From positions 186,001 to 250,000 of the forward strand of contig DDKB01000023.1 of the NCBI GenBank assembly GCA_002339675.1: 64,000 nucleotides of DNA. The letters are read 5' to 3'. The stretch is from Stutzerimonas stutzeri (GTDB lineage: Bacteria > Pseudomonadota > Gammaproteobacteria > Pseudomonadales > Pseudomonadaceae). Position 1 is the stretch's first letter. Each line of letters opens with the position of its first letter. Below are positions 7,851-17,550 of the stretch, in pieces. The notes beneath the pieces were generated by a model. The model made no database searches. It saw nothing but the letters and a program-made list of their open reading frames with translations, and was not told the DNA's origin. The translations under genes were made by a program, and so were the position numbers.

Positions 7851-9344
7851 ATGGAATTCGTTGTAAAAAACACCAAAGCCGCCGCGGCCAAAACCGCCAC
7901 ACTGGTCCTGCCGGTCGGTGAGGACCAGCACCTGGCTACGACCGCGCAGAGCGTGGACCAGGCCACGGGCGGCGCCATCAGCGCCGCCCTGAAGCGCGGC
8001 GACCTGGCTGGCAAGCCGGGGCAGAGCCTGCTGCTGCACGGCCTGCCTGGGCTCAAGGCCGAGCGGGTGCTGCTGGTTGGCGTCGGCAAGGACGGCGAAC
8101 TCGACGCCCGCCAGTGGCGCAAAGTCGCCGGCACCGCCATGGGGGTGCTCAAGGCCTTGGGTGGCAGCGATGCGACCTTTGCGCTGCAGGATGTTCAGGT
8201 CAAGGAACGCGACACCTACGCCCGCAGCCGCGCACTGGTCGAAGTGATCGCTGACGGCGAGTACCGCTTCGAACAGTTCAAAAGCAAGAAGGGCGATGCC
8301 CCCAAGCTCGCCAGGATCACCCTGCTGGCCGACAAGCCCGAGCTGCCCCAGGTCGAGCAGGCCGCCCGCCACGCATCCGCGATCGCCGCCGGCATGCGCT
8401 TGGCCCGCGACCTCGGCAACCTGCCGCCGAATGTCTGTCACCCCACCTACGTCGCCGAGCAGGCCAGGCAACTGGGCAAGGCCTTCAAGGGCCTGAAGGT
8501 CGAGGTGCTGGACGAGAAGAAGCTGCGTGAGCTGGGCGCCGGCGCCTTTCTGGCGGTTTCCCAGGGCAGCGAGCAGCCCGGCTGCATCGTCGTCATGCAA
8601 TACAACGGCGGGAAGAAGGGCGACCAGCCCTACGCGCTGGTGGGCAAGGGCATCACCTTCGACACCGGCGGCATCAGCCTCAAGCCCGGCCAGGGCATGG
8701 ACGAGATGAAGTACGACATGTGCGGCGCCGCGAGCGTGCTCGGCACCTTCCGCGCCGCCGTCGAACTGCAGCTGCCGATCAACCTGGTCGGTCTGCTGGC
8801 CTGCGCAGAAAACATGCCCAGCGGCGGCGCCACTCGCCCCGGCGACATCGTCACCACGATGAGCGGGCAGACGGTCGAGATCCTCAACACCGACGCCGAG
8901 GGCCGGCTGGTGCTCTGCGACACCCTCACCTACGCCGAGCGTTTCAAGCCACGCGCGGTGATCGACGTGGCTACGCTGACCGGTGCCTGCATCGTCGCCC
9001 TCGGCAGCCATACCTCCGGGCTGCTGGGCAACGACGACGAACTGCTGAACCAGGTGCTGGGCGCCGGCCAGAAGGCTGACGACCGGGCCTGGCAACTGCC
9101 GCTGTTCGACGAATACCAGGAACAGCTCGACAGCCCCTTCGCCGACATCGCCAATATCGGCGGCCCGAAGGCCGGCACGGTGACGGCTGCCTGCTTCCTC
9201 TCACGCTTCACCAAGGCCTACCCCTGGGCCCATCTGGACGTGGCCGGCACCGCCTGGATCAGCGGCGGCAAGGAAAAGGGCGCGACCGGCCGTCCGGTCC
9301 CGCTGCTGACCCAGTACTTGCTGGATCGAGCCGAGCAGGCATGA
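7851..9344 (+). CDS. pepA: Cytosol aminopeptidase (leucyl aminopeptidase)
   Basis: A hexameric two-metal M17 aminopeptidase that removes N-terminal residues. In E. coli the homologue also binds DNA in Xer recombination and carAB control. The 497-residue protein has the diagnostic NTDAEGRL at residues 346-353. Visible metal-ligand positions are Lys266, Asp271, Asp289, Asp348 and Glu350. The ATG at 7851 begins MEFVVKN, the usual Pseudomonas N-terminus; the open frame reaches 7830 without an earlier plausible start. It is followed by holC after 22 nt, matching the pepA-holC-valS order of gammaproteobacteria. Confidence 0.97.
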   Translation: MEFVVKNTKAAAAKTATLVLPVGEDQHLATTAQSVDQATGGAISAALKRGDLAGKPGQSLLLHGLPGLKAERVLLVGVGKDGELDARQWRKVAGTAMGVLKALGGSDATFALQDVQVKERDTYARSRALVEVIADGEYRFEQFKSKKGDAPKLARITLLADKPELPQVEQAARHASAIAAGMRLARDLGNLPPNVCHPTYVAEQARQLGKAFKGLKVEVLDEKKLRELGAGAFLAVSQGSEQPGCIVVMQYNGGKKGDQPYALVGKGITFDTGGISLKPGQGMDEMKYDMCGAASVLGTFRAAVELQLPINLVGLLACAENMPSGGATRPGDIVTTMSGQTVEILNTDAEGRLVLCDTLTYAERFKPRAVIDVATLTGACIVALGSHTSGLLGNDDELLNQVLGAGQKADDRAWQLPLFDEYQEQLDSPFADIANIGGPKAGTVTAACFLSRFTKAYPWAHLDVAGTAWISGGKEKGATGRPVPLLTQYLLDRAEQA

Positions 9345-9366
9345 AGCCGGCGGGCGGAATCCGGGC

Positions 9367-9786
9367 ATGACACGGATCGAGTTCTACGTGTTGCCTGACA
9401 GTGATCCGGCAGGCCGCGCCCGCGCGGCCTGCCAGCTGGCGAGCAAAGGCTGGCAACACGGCATGGCGGTGTTCATCCGTTGCCAGGACAGCCCGCAGTG
9501 CACTGTGCTGGACGACCTGCTCTGGAGCTTTCGCAGCGAGCGTTTCATCCCGCACGAACTGCATCAGGTCGACCCTGGCGCGCCCGTGGTGATTGGCCTG
9601 GACGAGCCACCCGTCACGGAACAGGGCCTGCTGATCAACCTGTCGCCGACCCTGTCGCCACACGTCGACCGCTTCAGCCGGGTGATCGAGATCGTCAACC
9701 AGCAGCCCGAACTGCTGACCGTCTGCCGGGACAACTTTCGCCACTACCGCCAGCGTGGCTATGATCCGAAACGGGTCGAACTCTAG
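9367..9786 (+). CDS. holC: DNA polymerase III chi subunit
   Basis: The chi subunit links the clamp loader to SSB through psi. The 139-residue length and the N-terminal RIEFYVLPD are typical. The C-terminal half contains LINLSPTLSP and a terminal YDPKRVEL, conserved features of HolC. It lies between pepA and a hypothetical gene that precedes valS, all on the forward strand with short gaps, so these genes probably share a transcript. Confidence 0.94.
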   Translation: MTRIEFYVLPDSDPAGRARAACQLASKGWQHGMAVFIRCQDSPQCTVLDDLLWSFRSERFIPHELHQVDPGAPVVIGLDEPPVTEQGLLINLSPTLSPHVDRFSRVIEIVNQQPELLTVCRDNFRHYRQRGYDPKRVEL

Positions 9787-9896
9787 CCAGGCGGCGGCCA
9801 CCCATGCCGGCGAACCGCCAGCCAGACGCACCACGGGCCTCGCCCGGTCAGGACCCACCCATCGCCTGGACGCGCCATTTCCGGATACCTTCGTAC

Positions 9897-10262
9897 ATGA
9901 CCCAATCGCGCCCACCCAAAGCCCACTTGCTGGAAGACCTGGAATCCATCCGCGCCCTGCTCGGCGACCAGGACCCGCCGCTGCTGAACGAGCCATTCGA
10001 CCCGGACAACATCCCGCTGCTATCAGACGTGGTCGACAGGCCTTCCGACTCCCCGCCGGTGGCCGATGCCCCGGTGCGCGAGCCCGCGGTGCGTACCGCC
10101 TTTCGCACCCTGGCCGAGCGCCACCTGGACCACGAACTGCGCACCGCCGCGCAATTGATCCTGCAGGACGTCATCGACGATTTCGTGCCGCAGATCGAAG
10201 CCGAGCTGCGTAGCCGGCTCGAAGCGCGCGCCGAGCAGCTGATCAAGTCGCAGCGTCCCTGA
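9897..10262 (+). CDS. Conserved hypothetical protein between holC and valS
   Basis: Not assigned to a known function. The ATG at 9897 (MTQSRPPKAHLLEDLESI) is the most likely start, giving 121 residues; the frame is open from 9804. The first 60 residues are Pro/Asp-rich and look disordered. Residues from about 63 onward form a helical, charged block (FRTLAERHLDHELRTAAQLI) ending in a Glu/Arg-rich helix. I see no membrane segment or enzyme motif. P. aeruginosa has a hypothetical gene at the same place (PA3833), so position is conserved. Location next to holC hints at, but does not show, a replication or tRNA-synthetase link. Confidence 0.75.
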   Translation: MTQSRPPKAHLLEDLESIRALLGDQDPPLLNEPFDPDNIPLLSDVVDRPSDSPPVADAPVREPAVRTAFRTLAERHLDHELRTAAQLILQDVIDDFVPQIEAELRSRLEARAEQLIKSQRP

Positions 10263-10423
10263 AGGCCGGCGGCCGGCGCGGCGCAACCGGCCGCTGCCAG
10301 CGCCGGCGCGAAGCACGACGGCAATGGGGTCGGGGACAAAAGCGCATCCCGAGCCTGCCGAGCCTGCACTTTGCCTTTATACTTGCCGGCTTTTCCGATC
10401 AGCCGTTCTAAGGGTCCCGCCGC

Positions 10424-13258
10424 ATGGACAAGACCTACCAGCCGCACGCCATCGAAACCTCCTGGTACCAGACCTGGGAATCGAACAACTATTTCGCACC
10501 CCAGGGTTCAGGCGAGCCCTACACCATCATGATCCCGCCGCCGAACGTCACCGGCAGCCTGCACATGGGCCACGGCTTCAACAACGCGATCATGGATGCG
10601 CTGATCCGCTGGCGCCGCATGCAGGGCCGCAACACGCTGTGGCAGCCGGGCACCGATCACGCCGGCATTGCCACGCAGATGGTGGTCGAGCGCAAGCTCG
10701 GTGCCCAGGGCATCAGCCGGCACGACCTGGGACGCGAGAAATTCCTCGACAAGGTCTGGCAGTGGAAGGAAGAGTCCGGTGGCAACATCACCCGCCAGAT
10801 TCGTCGCCTGGGCTCGTCAGTCGACTGGTCGCGCGAACGCTTCACCATGGACGCCGGCCTGTCCAACGCGGTCAAGGAAGCTTTTGTCAAGCTGCATGAA
10901 GACGGACTGATCTACCGCGGCAAGCGCCTGGTCAACTGGGACACCAAGCTGCACACCGCCATTTCCGACCTCGAAGTGGAGAACCACGACGAGAAGGGTC
11001 ACCTCTGGCACCTGCGCTACCCGCTGGCCGATGGTTGCAAAACCGCCGATGGCCAGGATCATTTGATCGTCGCCACCACGCGCCCGGAAACCATGCTCGG
11101 CGACGCGGCCGTTGCCGTGCATCCCGAAGACGAGCGCTACAAGAACCTGATCGGCCGCCACATCATGCTGCCGCTGGTGAACCGCCTGATCCCGATCATC
11201 GCCGACGATTATGTCGATCTTGAATTCGGCACCGGTTGCGTGAAGATCACCCCGGCGCACGACTTCAACGACTACGAGGTCGGCAAGCGTCACCACCTGC
11301 CGCTGATCAACATCTTCGATCGCAACGCCGCCGTACTGGCGCGCGCACAGGTGTTCAACATCGATGGCACGCCGAACGACAAGGTCGATGCGAGCCTGCC
11401 GGACGGCTATGCGCACATGGACCGCTTCGATGCACGCAAGGCCATCGTCGCCGAATTCGACGCCATGGGCCTGCTGGAGAAGATCGACGACCACGCGTTG
11501 AAAGTCCCGCGTGGCGACCGCTCGGGCACGATCATCGAGCCCTGGTTGACCGACCAGTGGTACGTCTCCACCAAGCCGCTGGCCGAGAAGGCCATCGCCG
11601 CCGTGGAAAACGGCGACATCCAGTTCGTGCCCAAGCAGTACGAGAACATGTACTTCAGCTGGATGCGCGACATCCAGGACTGGTGCATCAGCCGCCAGTT
11701 GTGGTGGGGCCACCGCATCCCGGCCTGGTACGACGAGGCCGGTAATGTCTACGTCGGCCGCGACGAGATGCAGGCGCGGACCCGTTACAACCTTGGCAGC
11801 GAGGTCGAACTGCGCCAGGACGAGGACGTGCTGGATACCTGGTTCAGCTCCGGACTGTGGACCTTCTCCACGCTTGGCTGGCCCGAGCAGACCGACTTTC
11901 TCAAGACCTTCCACCCCACCGACGTGCTGGTCACAGGTTTCGACATCATCTTTTTCTGGGTCGCCCGGATGATCATGCTGTCGACTCACCTGACCGGGCA
12001 GATTCCGTTCAAGACGGTCTACGTGCACGGCCTGGTCCGCGATGGCCAGGGGCAGAAGATGTCCAAGTCCAAGGGCAACGTGCTCGACCCGCTGGACATC
12101 GTCGACGGCATCACCCTCGACGAGCTGCTGCAAAAGCGCACCAGCGGCATGATGCAGCCCAAGCTCGCCGAGAAGATCGCCAAGCAGACCCGCAACGAAT
12201 TCCCCGAAGGCATCGCCAGCTACGGTACCGACGCCCTGCGCTTCACCTTTTGCTCGCTGGCCTCCACCGGCCGTGACATCAAGTTCGACATGGGCCGCGT
12301 CGAGGGCTACCGCAACTTCTGCAACAAGATCTGGAACGCGGCGAACTTCGTCTTCGAGAACACCGAGGGCAAGGACACCGGCGTCAATGGCGAGCCCGTC
12401 GAGCTCTCCTCGGTGGACCGCTGGATCATCTCGGCGCTGCAGCGCACCGAATGCGAAGTGAACCGCCAGCTCGAGGCGTTCCGCTTCGACCTGGCCGCCC
12501 AGGCGCTCTACGAATTCATCTGGGACGAGTACTGCGCCTGGTACCTGGAACTGGTCAAGCCGGTGCTCTGGGACGAGACGGCCAGCGCCGAACGCCAGCG
12601 CGGCACCCGCCGCACGCTGGTGCGCGTACTGGAGACTGCACTGCGCCTGGCGCACCCCTTCATGCCGTTCATCACCGAGGAAATCTGGCAGCGCGTTGCG
12701 CCGCTGGCCGGCAAGTCCGGGCCGACGCTGATGCTGCAGCCCTGGCCGGAGTTCAACCCGGAGCGCCTGGACGAGGCCGCCGAGGACGATATCGAATGGG
12801 TCAAGGCGTTCATGCTAGGCATTCGCCAGATCCGCGGTGAAATGAACATCTCCATGGCCAAGCGCATCGACGTGGTGCTCGGCAACGCCGGCGAAACCGA
12901 CCGCCGTCGCCTGGCCGACAACGAGCCGCTGCTGAAGAAGCTGGCGAAGCTGGACAGCGTGCGCGTCCTCGCTGAAGGCGAAGAAGCGCCGCTCTCCGCT
13001 ACCGCGTTGGTCGGCGACCTGCAGGTGCTGGTACCGATGGCGGGGCTGATCGACAAGGACGCCGAACTGGCCCGCCTCGACAAGGAAATTGCCCGGTTCG
13101 ACGGCGAGGTCAAGCGTGTCGGCGGCAAGCTGTCCAACGCCGGATTCGTCGACAAGGCACCGGCGGAGGTGATCGACAAGGAGCGCGCCAAGCTGGCCGA
13201 GGCCGAACAGGCCAAGGCGAAACTGCTCGAACAGCGCGAGCGCATCGCCACGCTGTGA
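10424..13258 (+). CDS. valS: Valyl-tRNA synthetase
   Basis: Class Ia synthetase charging tRNA-Val, with post-transfer editing of threonine. The 944-residue length is normal. The HIGH-type motif HMGH is at residues 47-50, just after PPPNVTGSL, and KMSKS is at 545-549. The CP1 editing domain fills the intervening region. The C-terminus from about residue 880 is a charged coiled coil, the tRNA-binding arm of ValRS. It is followed by a strong terminator. Confidence 0.98.
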   Translation: MDKTYQPHAIETSWYQTWESNNYFAPQGSGEPYTIMIPPPNVTGSLHMGHGFNNAIMDALIRWRRMQGRNTLWQPGTDHAGIATQMVVERKLGAQGISRHDLGREKFLDKVWQWKEESGGNITRQIRRLGSSVDWSRERFTMDAGLSNAVKEAFVKLHEDGLIYRGKRLVNWDTKLHTAISDLEVENHDEKGHLWHLRYPLADGCKTADGQDHLIVATTRPETMLGDAAVAVHPEDERYKNLIGRHIMLPLVNRLIPIIADDYVDLEFGTGCVKITPAHDFNDYEVGKRHHLPLINIFDRNAAVLARAQVFNIDGTPNDKVDASLPDGYAHMDRFDARKAIVAEFDAMGLLEKIDDHALKVPRGDRSGTIIEPWLTDQWYVSTKPLAEKAIAAVENGDIQFVPKQYENMYFSWMRDIQDWCISRQLWWGHRIPAWYDEAGNVYVGRDEMQARTRYNLGSEVELRQDEDVLDTWFSSGLWTFSTLGWPEQTDFLKTFHPTDVLVTGFDIIFFWVARMIMLSTHLTGQIPFKTVYVHGLVRDGQGQKMSKSKGNVLDPLDIVDGITLDELLQKRTSGMMQPKLAEKIAKQTRNEFPEGIASYGTDALRFTFCSLASTGRDIKFDMGRVEGYRNFCNKIWNAANFVFENTEGKDTGVNGEPVELSSVDRWIISALQRTECEVNRQLEAFRFDLAAQALYEFIWDEYCAWYLELVKPVLWDETASAERQRGTRRTLVRVLETALRLAHPFMPFITEEIWQRVAPLAGKSGPTLMLQPWPEFNPERLDEAAEDDIEWVKAFMLGIRQIRGEMNISMAKRIDVVLGNAGETDRRRLADNEPLLKKLAKLDSVRVLAEGEEAPLSATALVGDLQVLVPMAGLIDKDAELARLDKEIARFDGEVKRVGGKLSNAGFVDKAPAEVIDKERAKLAEAEQAKAKLLEQRERIATL

Positions 13259-13267
13259 CAACCCAGG

Positions 13268-13294
13268 GGCCAGCACTCGATGTGCTGGCCTTTT
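13268..13294 (+). terminator. Rho-independent terminator of valS
   Basis: A perfect 9-bp stem GGCCAGCAC/GTGCTGGCC with a TCGAT loop is followed by TTTTC, starting 9 nt after the valS stop. Confidence 0.93.
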
Positions 13295-13466
13295 CGTTCA
13301 TGGCCGCGCACTTGATCGTTGACAAGTCAACCGCGCCGGCCCTGACCGACCATGACACCGATACCGCACGAGGAACACCCCGGCCCATGCCGAACGCGCG
13401 AACGCGGCAGCTTGCTCTACGCCGCGAGTCCGGCCGGTACGAATCTAACAATAAGGAAGTCCGCCG

Positions 13467-14843
13467 ATGTATGTACTCATGGCTGTTGTCTTTGTCCTCG
13501 GCTACCTGTGCATAGCCTTCGAGCACCCACTGAAGATCGACAAGGCCGCGGCCGCGATCCTGACCGCGGTGCTCTGCTGGACCGCGCTGGTGCTGGGTGC
13601 CGATGCGATCGTCGCCACCACACCGGGCGAACATGCCGCCGGCGAAGCCACCGAACTGGTCGTCGAAGCCCTGCGCCACCACCTCGGGGAAATCTCCGAG
13701 ATCCTGTTCTTCCTGCTCGGGGCGATGACAATCGTCGAGCTGATCGACTCTCATGAAGGCTTCAAAGTCATCACCGACCGCATCCAGACCCGCCGGCGCG
13801 TGCACCTGCTGTGGATCATCGGCCTGTTGACATTCTTTCTCTCGGCGGCCCTGGACAATCTGACGACGACCATCGTCATGGTATCGCTGCTGCGCAAGCT
13901 GATCCGCGGGCGTCCGGAACGCTGGCTGTTCGTCGGCGTGGTGGTGATCGCCGCCAACGCCGGTGGCGCCTGGTCGCCGATCGGCGACGTGACCACCACC
14001 ATGCTCTGGATCGGCAACCAGATCAGCGCCTCCGGCGTCATCGCCGGGCTTTTCTTGCCCAGCCTGATCTGCCTGCTGGTACCGCTGGCAATCCTCAGCT
14101 TTCGCCTGCGCGGCGAGGTCCCGCGACCGGTCGTGCGCGGCCACCTGGCCGAGAGCGATCCGCCCACCACTGCCTTCGAGCGCAACATGGTACTGACGCT
14201 TGGCCTGGGTGCGCTGGTGTTCGTCCCGGTGTTCAAGACGGTGACCCACCTGCCGCCCTACATGGGCATCCTGTTTGGCCTTGGTGTGCTCTGGATCGCC
14301 ACCGAGTTTCTGCATCGGCACAAGGAAGACGAACACCGCCACCCACTTTCGGTGGTCGGCGTGCTGCGCAAGGTGGACACGCCGAGCGTGCTGTTCTTCC
14401 TCGGCATCCTGCTGGCGGTCGCCGCCCTGGCCACCGCCGGCCACCTGACCCAGATCGCTGTCGCCCTGCGCGAATCGCTGGGCCATATCTACCCGATCAA
14501 TTACAGCATCGGCCTGCTCTCGGCGGTCGTCGACAACGTGCCGCTGGTGGCCGGCGCGATGAAGATGTACCCGTTGGCGAACCCGGCCATGCTCGCCGCC
14601 GCGACCGGAGAGGAAGCGTCCTGGCTGTCGCACTTCGTCGTCGACGGGCATTTCTGGGAGATGCTGGCGTACTGCGCCGGCACCGGTGGCAGCACCCTGA
14701 TCATCGGGTCGGCCGCCGGAGTCGCCGCGATGGGCATGGAGAAGATCAGCTTCACCTGGTACCTCAAGCGGGTCAGCCTCCTGGCATTTCTCGGCTATAC
14801 CGCCGGTGCCGTGACCTACATCGCCCTGCTCGCCCTGCGTTAG
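13467..14843 (+). CDS. nhaD: Na+/H+ antiporter NhaD
   Basis: A 458-residue polytopic inner-membrane antiporter of the NhaD/ion-transporter superfamily that exports Na+ or Li+ in exchange for protons. Characteristic regions are the LDNLTTTIVMVSLL segment at about residue 130 and the repeat-like VVDNVPLVAGAMKM further on; AGGAWSPIGDVTTTMLW lies between them. The start at 13467 has AAGGA about 10 nt upstream. The gene is preceded by 170 bp of noncoding sequence after the valS terminator, so it has its own promoter. NhaD is common in salt-tolerant gammaproteobacteria, consistent with a Stutzerimonas-like host. Confidence 0.93.
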   Translation: MYVLMAVVFVLGYLCIAFEHPLKIDKAAAAILTAVLCWTALVLGADAIVATTPGEHAAGEATELVVEALRHHLGEISEILFFLLGAMTIVELIDSHEGFKVITDRIQTRRRVHLLWIIGLLTFFLSAALDNLTTTIVMVSLLRKLIRGRPERWLFVGVVVIAANAGGAWSPIGDVTTTMLWIGNQISASGVIAGLFLPSLICLLVPLAILSFRLRGEVPRPVVRGHLAESDPPTTAFERNMVLTLGLGALVFVPVFKTVTHLPPYMGILFGLGVLWIATEFLHRHKEDEHRHPLSVVGVLRKVDTPSVLFFLGILLAVAALATAGHLTQIAVALRESLGHIYPINYSIGLLSAVVDNVPLVAGAMKMYPLANPAMLAAATGEEASWLSHFVVDGHFWEMLAYCAGTGGSTLIIGSAAGVAAMGMEKISFTWYLKRVSLLAFLGYTAGAVTYIALLALR

Positions 14844-14909
14844 GGAGCACCTCCATCCCCTGGCGCCGCGTTGCCGCAGCCTGGCGCGGCGCCCTAGACC
14901 GGAACGGCC

Positions 14910-15206
14910 ATGACCATCAGCAAGACCCAAAGCAGCTTTTACCGCCGACTCTATGTTGCCTGGCTGGTCGACAGCGGCACCGCCACCAGCGTCCCGGCTC
15001 TGGTGGAGGCGACCGGCATGCCGCGGCGAACCGCCCAGGACACCCTGGCGGCCCTCGTCGAACTGGCTATCGACTGCCGCTTCGTCCAGCAGGACGGCGA
15101 ACGGCACAACGCCGGCCATTACCGCATCCATGACTGGGGTGCGATCGACCGGCGATGGATCGAGCGCAACCTGGCGCGGATCCGCTCGGCACTTGGTTAT
15201 CCCTGA
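14910..15206 (+). CDS. Winged-helix DNA-binding protein of unknown role
   Basis: A 98-residue basic protein. Residues 25-55 resemble a helix-turn-helix (SVPALVEATGMPRRTAQDTLAALVEL), followed by a strand region with RFVQQDGERHNAGHYRI that would form the wing. No ligand-binding domain is present, so it is a minimal winged-helix protein. It starts 66 nt after nhaD and may be cotranscribed with it. I do not know its target, and no obvious regulator-operator pair is visible in the adjacent intergenic space. Confidence 0.7.
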   Translation: MTISKTQSSFYRRLYVAWLVDSGTATSVPALVEATGMPRRTAQDTLAALVELAIDCRFVQQDGERHNAGHYRIHDWGAIDRRWIERNLARIRSALGYP

Positions 15207-15350
15207 CCGCCAGGCGCCACAAGCTCGTCTGGACGCCGCGTTTCGTCCGCCCGGGCCGCAGGCGCAGTGCCCATTAGCCCTCCGTCGCATGGTTGTTTGC
15301 CGCCGCGGTCGCTAAGCTGTCCCTCTTTTGTTCTCACGGGTCTGCCTGCG

Positions 15351-16520
15351 ATGCCCCAACGCCCCGACCTGATTCGCGTCCTGCTGGCTGGCGCCGCCCT
15401 GTTGCTCGTGGTGCACGGCCTCGGACGCTTCGTCTACACGCCATTGCTGCCGTGGCTGGTCGAAGACGGGGTGTTGACGGTGCAGCAGGGCGCCAATATC
15501 GCCAGCTGGAACTACCTGGGCTACCTGGTCGGCGCGTTGCTTGCGCTGCGCTGGCACCGGGTGACGCAGATCCGCCGCAGCCTGCCCTGGGCGCTGGTGC
15601 TCCACGTACTCAGCAGCTTGGCCCAGACCCAGGCGGAGTCCGCCGATTCGCTGTCGCTGCTGCGCCTGCTCAACGGCATCAGCAACGGCCTGGTCTTCGT
15701 ACAGGCACCCTCGCTGATCCTCGAATGGCTGGCACGCCATCGCCGCGTCTCGTCCAGCGGGCTGGTGTACCTGGGCGTCTGCGTGGGGCTGATCCTCTCC
15801 AGCTTGATGGTCAGTCTGAGCAACGGCCTGCTGGCCGGGGCCGACCGCTGGTGGCCGGCGGCACTGCTGTCGATCCCGCTGGCCTGGTGGGGCTGGCGAC
15901 AACTGTCCGGGCTCGACCTCCCCGAAAGCGAGCCGTCCGACAGCGGCCTCGCGCGCCCCAGCGGGCGCCTGCTGGACCGCGCCAGCACGCCGCTGTTCCT
16001 CTCCTACGCCGGCGCCGGCATGGGCTACATCCTGCCGATGACCTTTCTGCCGATGGTCGCGCGGTTGCAGGTCGCGCCCGACGACTTCCTGGTCGGCAGC
16101 AGTTGGCTGGTGGTGGCCCTGGCGACCCTTCCCTCGCCCTGGCTGTGGAACCGCCTAGGCGCGCGTTTCGGCGACACCCGCGCGCTGCGCTTGAGCTACG
16201 TGACCCAACTCGTCGGCGTCCTTGCCGCACTGCTGATTCCCGGCGCAACCGGCATCCTGCTCTGCGCCGTGCTGGTCGGCGGTACCTTTCTCGGCACCGT
16301 GCTGCTGACCCAGCGCCTCGCGCGAGCGCTGCACCCGCATCAGGGCCCGCGCCTGTCCGCCGCGCTGATCGCGCTCTACAGCCTGACCCAACTGGCCGGG
16401 CCGTGGCTCACCGGCATCTGGCTGGGCATCGGCGGCTCGCTGCACAGCGCCTTCTGGCTGGGCGCGGGCGCGTTGCTGTGGGGGCTGATCTGGATGCTGC
16501 TGGTGCCGCGCCGCGGCTGA
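15351..16520 (+). CDS. MFS transporter, YbfB/YjiJ-like
   Basis: A 389-residue major facilitator protein with about 12 hydrophobic helices. The first segment contains VHGLGRFVYTPLLPWL, the pattern of the YbfB/YjiJ subfamily, whose substrates are unknown. I use the ATG at 15351 (MPQRPDLIRV); the frame is open from 15267, but that part lacks membrane-protein character and no clear Shine-Dalgarno separates the options. It is separated from rlmF by 43 nt and likely cotranscribed. Confidence 0.85.
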   Translation: MPQRPDLIRVLLAGAALLLVVHGLGRFVYTPLLPWLVEDGVLTVQQGANIASWNYLGYLVGALLALRWHRVTQIRRSLPWALVLHVLSSLAQTQAESADSLSLLRLLNGISNGLVFVQAPSLILEWLARHRRVSSSGLVYLGVCVGLILSSLMVSLSNGLLAGADRWWPAALLSIPLAWWGWRQLSGLDLPESEPSDSGLARPSGRLLDRASTPLFLSYAGAGMGYILPMTFLPMVARLQVAPDDFLVGSSWLVVALATLPSPWLWNRLGARFGDTRALRLSYVTQLVGVLAALLIPGATGILLCAVLVGGTFLGTVLLTQRLARALHPHQGPRLSAALIALYSLTQLAGPWLTGIWLGIGGSLHSAFWLGAGALLWGLIWMLLVPRRG

Positions 16521-16563
16521 AAGCTGTGGGACAATGGCGGCCTATCAACACCAGCAGCCCACC

Positions 16564-17550
16564 ATGTCAGCCTCGAAAACCACGCCGCCTGTCGGCAACG
16601 CCAAGCCCGGTCTGCATCCGCGCAACCGGCACAGCGGCCGCTACGACTTCCCCGCATTGATTGCCACCAGCCCCGAGCTGGCGAACTACGTCATCGTCAA
16701 TCCGTACGGCAAGCCGAGCATCGACTTCGCCGATCCCGCCGCGGTCCGTGTGTTCAACCGTGCCCTGCTCAAGCAAAGCTATGGCATCGCCCACTGGGAT
16801 ATCCCGCCGGGCTATCTGTGCCCGCCGATTCCGGGGCGCGCCGACTACCTGCACGGGCTGGCGGACCTGCTGGCCGAGGCCAACGGTGGCGAGATCCCCC
16901 GTGGCGCGGCGATCCAGGCGCTGGATATCGGCACTGGCGCCAACTGCATCTACCCCCTGATCGGCCAGCGTGAATATGGCTGGCGCTTCGTTGGTTCCGA
17001 CATCGACAGCATCGCGCTGGCTTCGGCCGGCGCGATCATCGAGGCCAACCGGCTGGGCAAGCGCATCGGCCTGCGCCGCCAGCCGAACCCGCAGCAAATC
17101 TTCCAAGGACTGCTGCAGGCCGACGACCGCTTCGACATCACCCTGTGCAACCCGCCATTCCACGCCTCCCAGGCCGAGGCCAGCAGCGGCAGCCAGCGCA
17201 AATGGCGAAACCTCGGCAAGCAGGACCCGAGCCGCAAGCTGCCCGCTCTGAATTTCGGCGGCCAGGCGGCCGAGCTCTGGTGCGATGGCGGCGAAGCCGC
17301 CTTCGTCGCGCGGCTGGCCGAAGAAAGCCGCGCGGTGAGCCTTCAGGTCTGCTGGTTCAGCACACTGGTGTCGAAGGGGGCGAACGTGGCGCCGCTGCAG
17401 GCACGGCTCAAACGACTCGGCGCCGAGCAAGTCCGCGTCATCGAGATGGCCCAGGGACAGAAACGCAGCCGTTTCGTCGCCTGGACCTTTCTCGACGAGG
17501 CCCGGCACGAGGCGTGGCGCGCGGCTCGCTGGCAACGCCCACCGGGTTGA
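16564..17550 (+). CDS. rlmF: 23S rRNA (adenine(1618)-N6)-methyltransferase
   Basis: Uses S-adenosylmethionine to methylate A1618 of 23S rRNA (YbiN family). The 328-residue protein contains the RlmF N-terminal GLHPRNRHSGRYDF and an ALDIGTGANCIYPL SAM-binding loop. The N6-adenine methyltransferase motif NPPF is at residues 196-199. The ATG at 16564 matches the family N-terminus better than the upstream ATG at 16534. The gene is convergent with the following GNAT gene; the two stop codons touch. Confidence 0.94.
   Translation: MSASKTTPPVGNAKPGLHPRNRHSGRYDFPALIATSPELANYVIVNPYGKPSIDFADPAAVRVFNRALLKQSYGIAHWDIPPGYLCPPIPGRADYLHGLADLLAEANGGEIPRGAAIQALDIGTGANCIYPLIGQREYGWRFVGSDIDSIALASAGAIIEANRLGKRIGLRRQPNPQQIFQGLLQADDRFDITLCNPPFHASQAEASSGSQRKWRNLGKQDPSRKLPALNFGGQAAELWCDGGEAAFVARLAEESRAVSLQVCWFSTLVSKGANVAPLQARLKRLGAEQVRVIEMAQGQKRSRFVAWTFLDEARHEAWRAARWQRPPG

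Noticed and set aside
7809..9095. Long reverse open frame over pepA
   Set aside because: It is antisense to a fully matching aminopeptidase; GC-rich codons in one frame create long stop-free antisense frames.
10817..12655. 612-residue reverse open frame inside valS
   Set aside because: Antisense shadow of valS with low-complexity Val/Gln/Asp composition and no family features.
13110..15290. 726-residue reverse open frame over nhaD
   Set aside because: Antisense to nhaD and the valS end; composition is Gln/Arg/Gly-rich and not protein-like.
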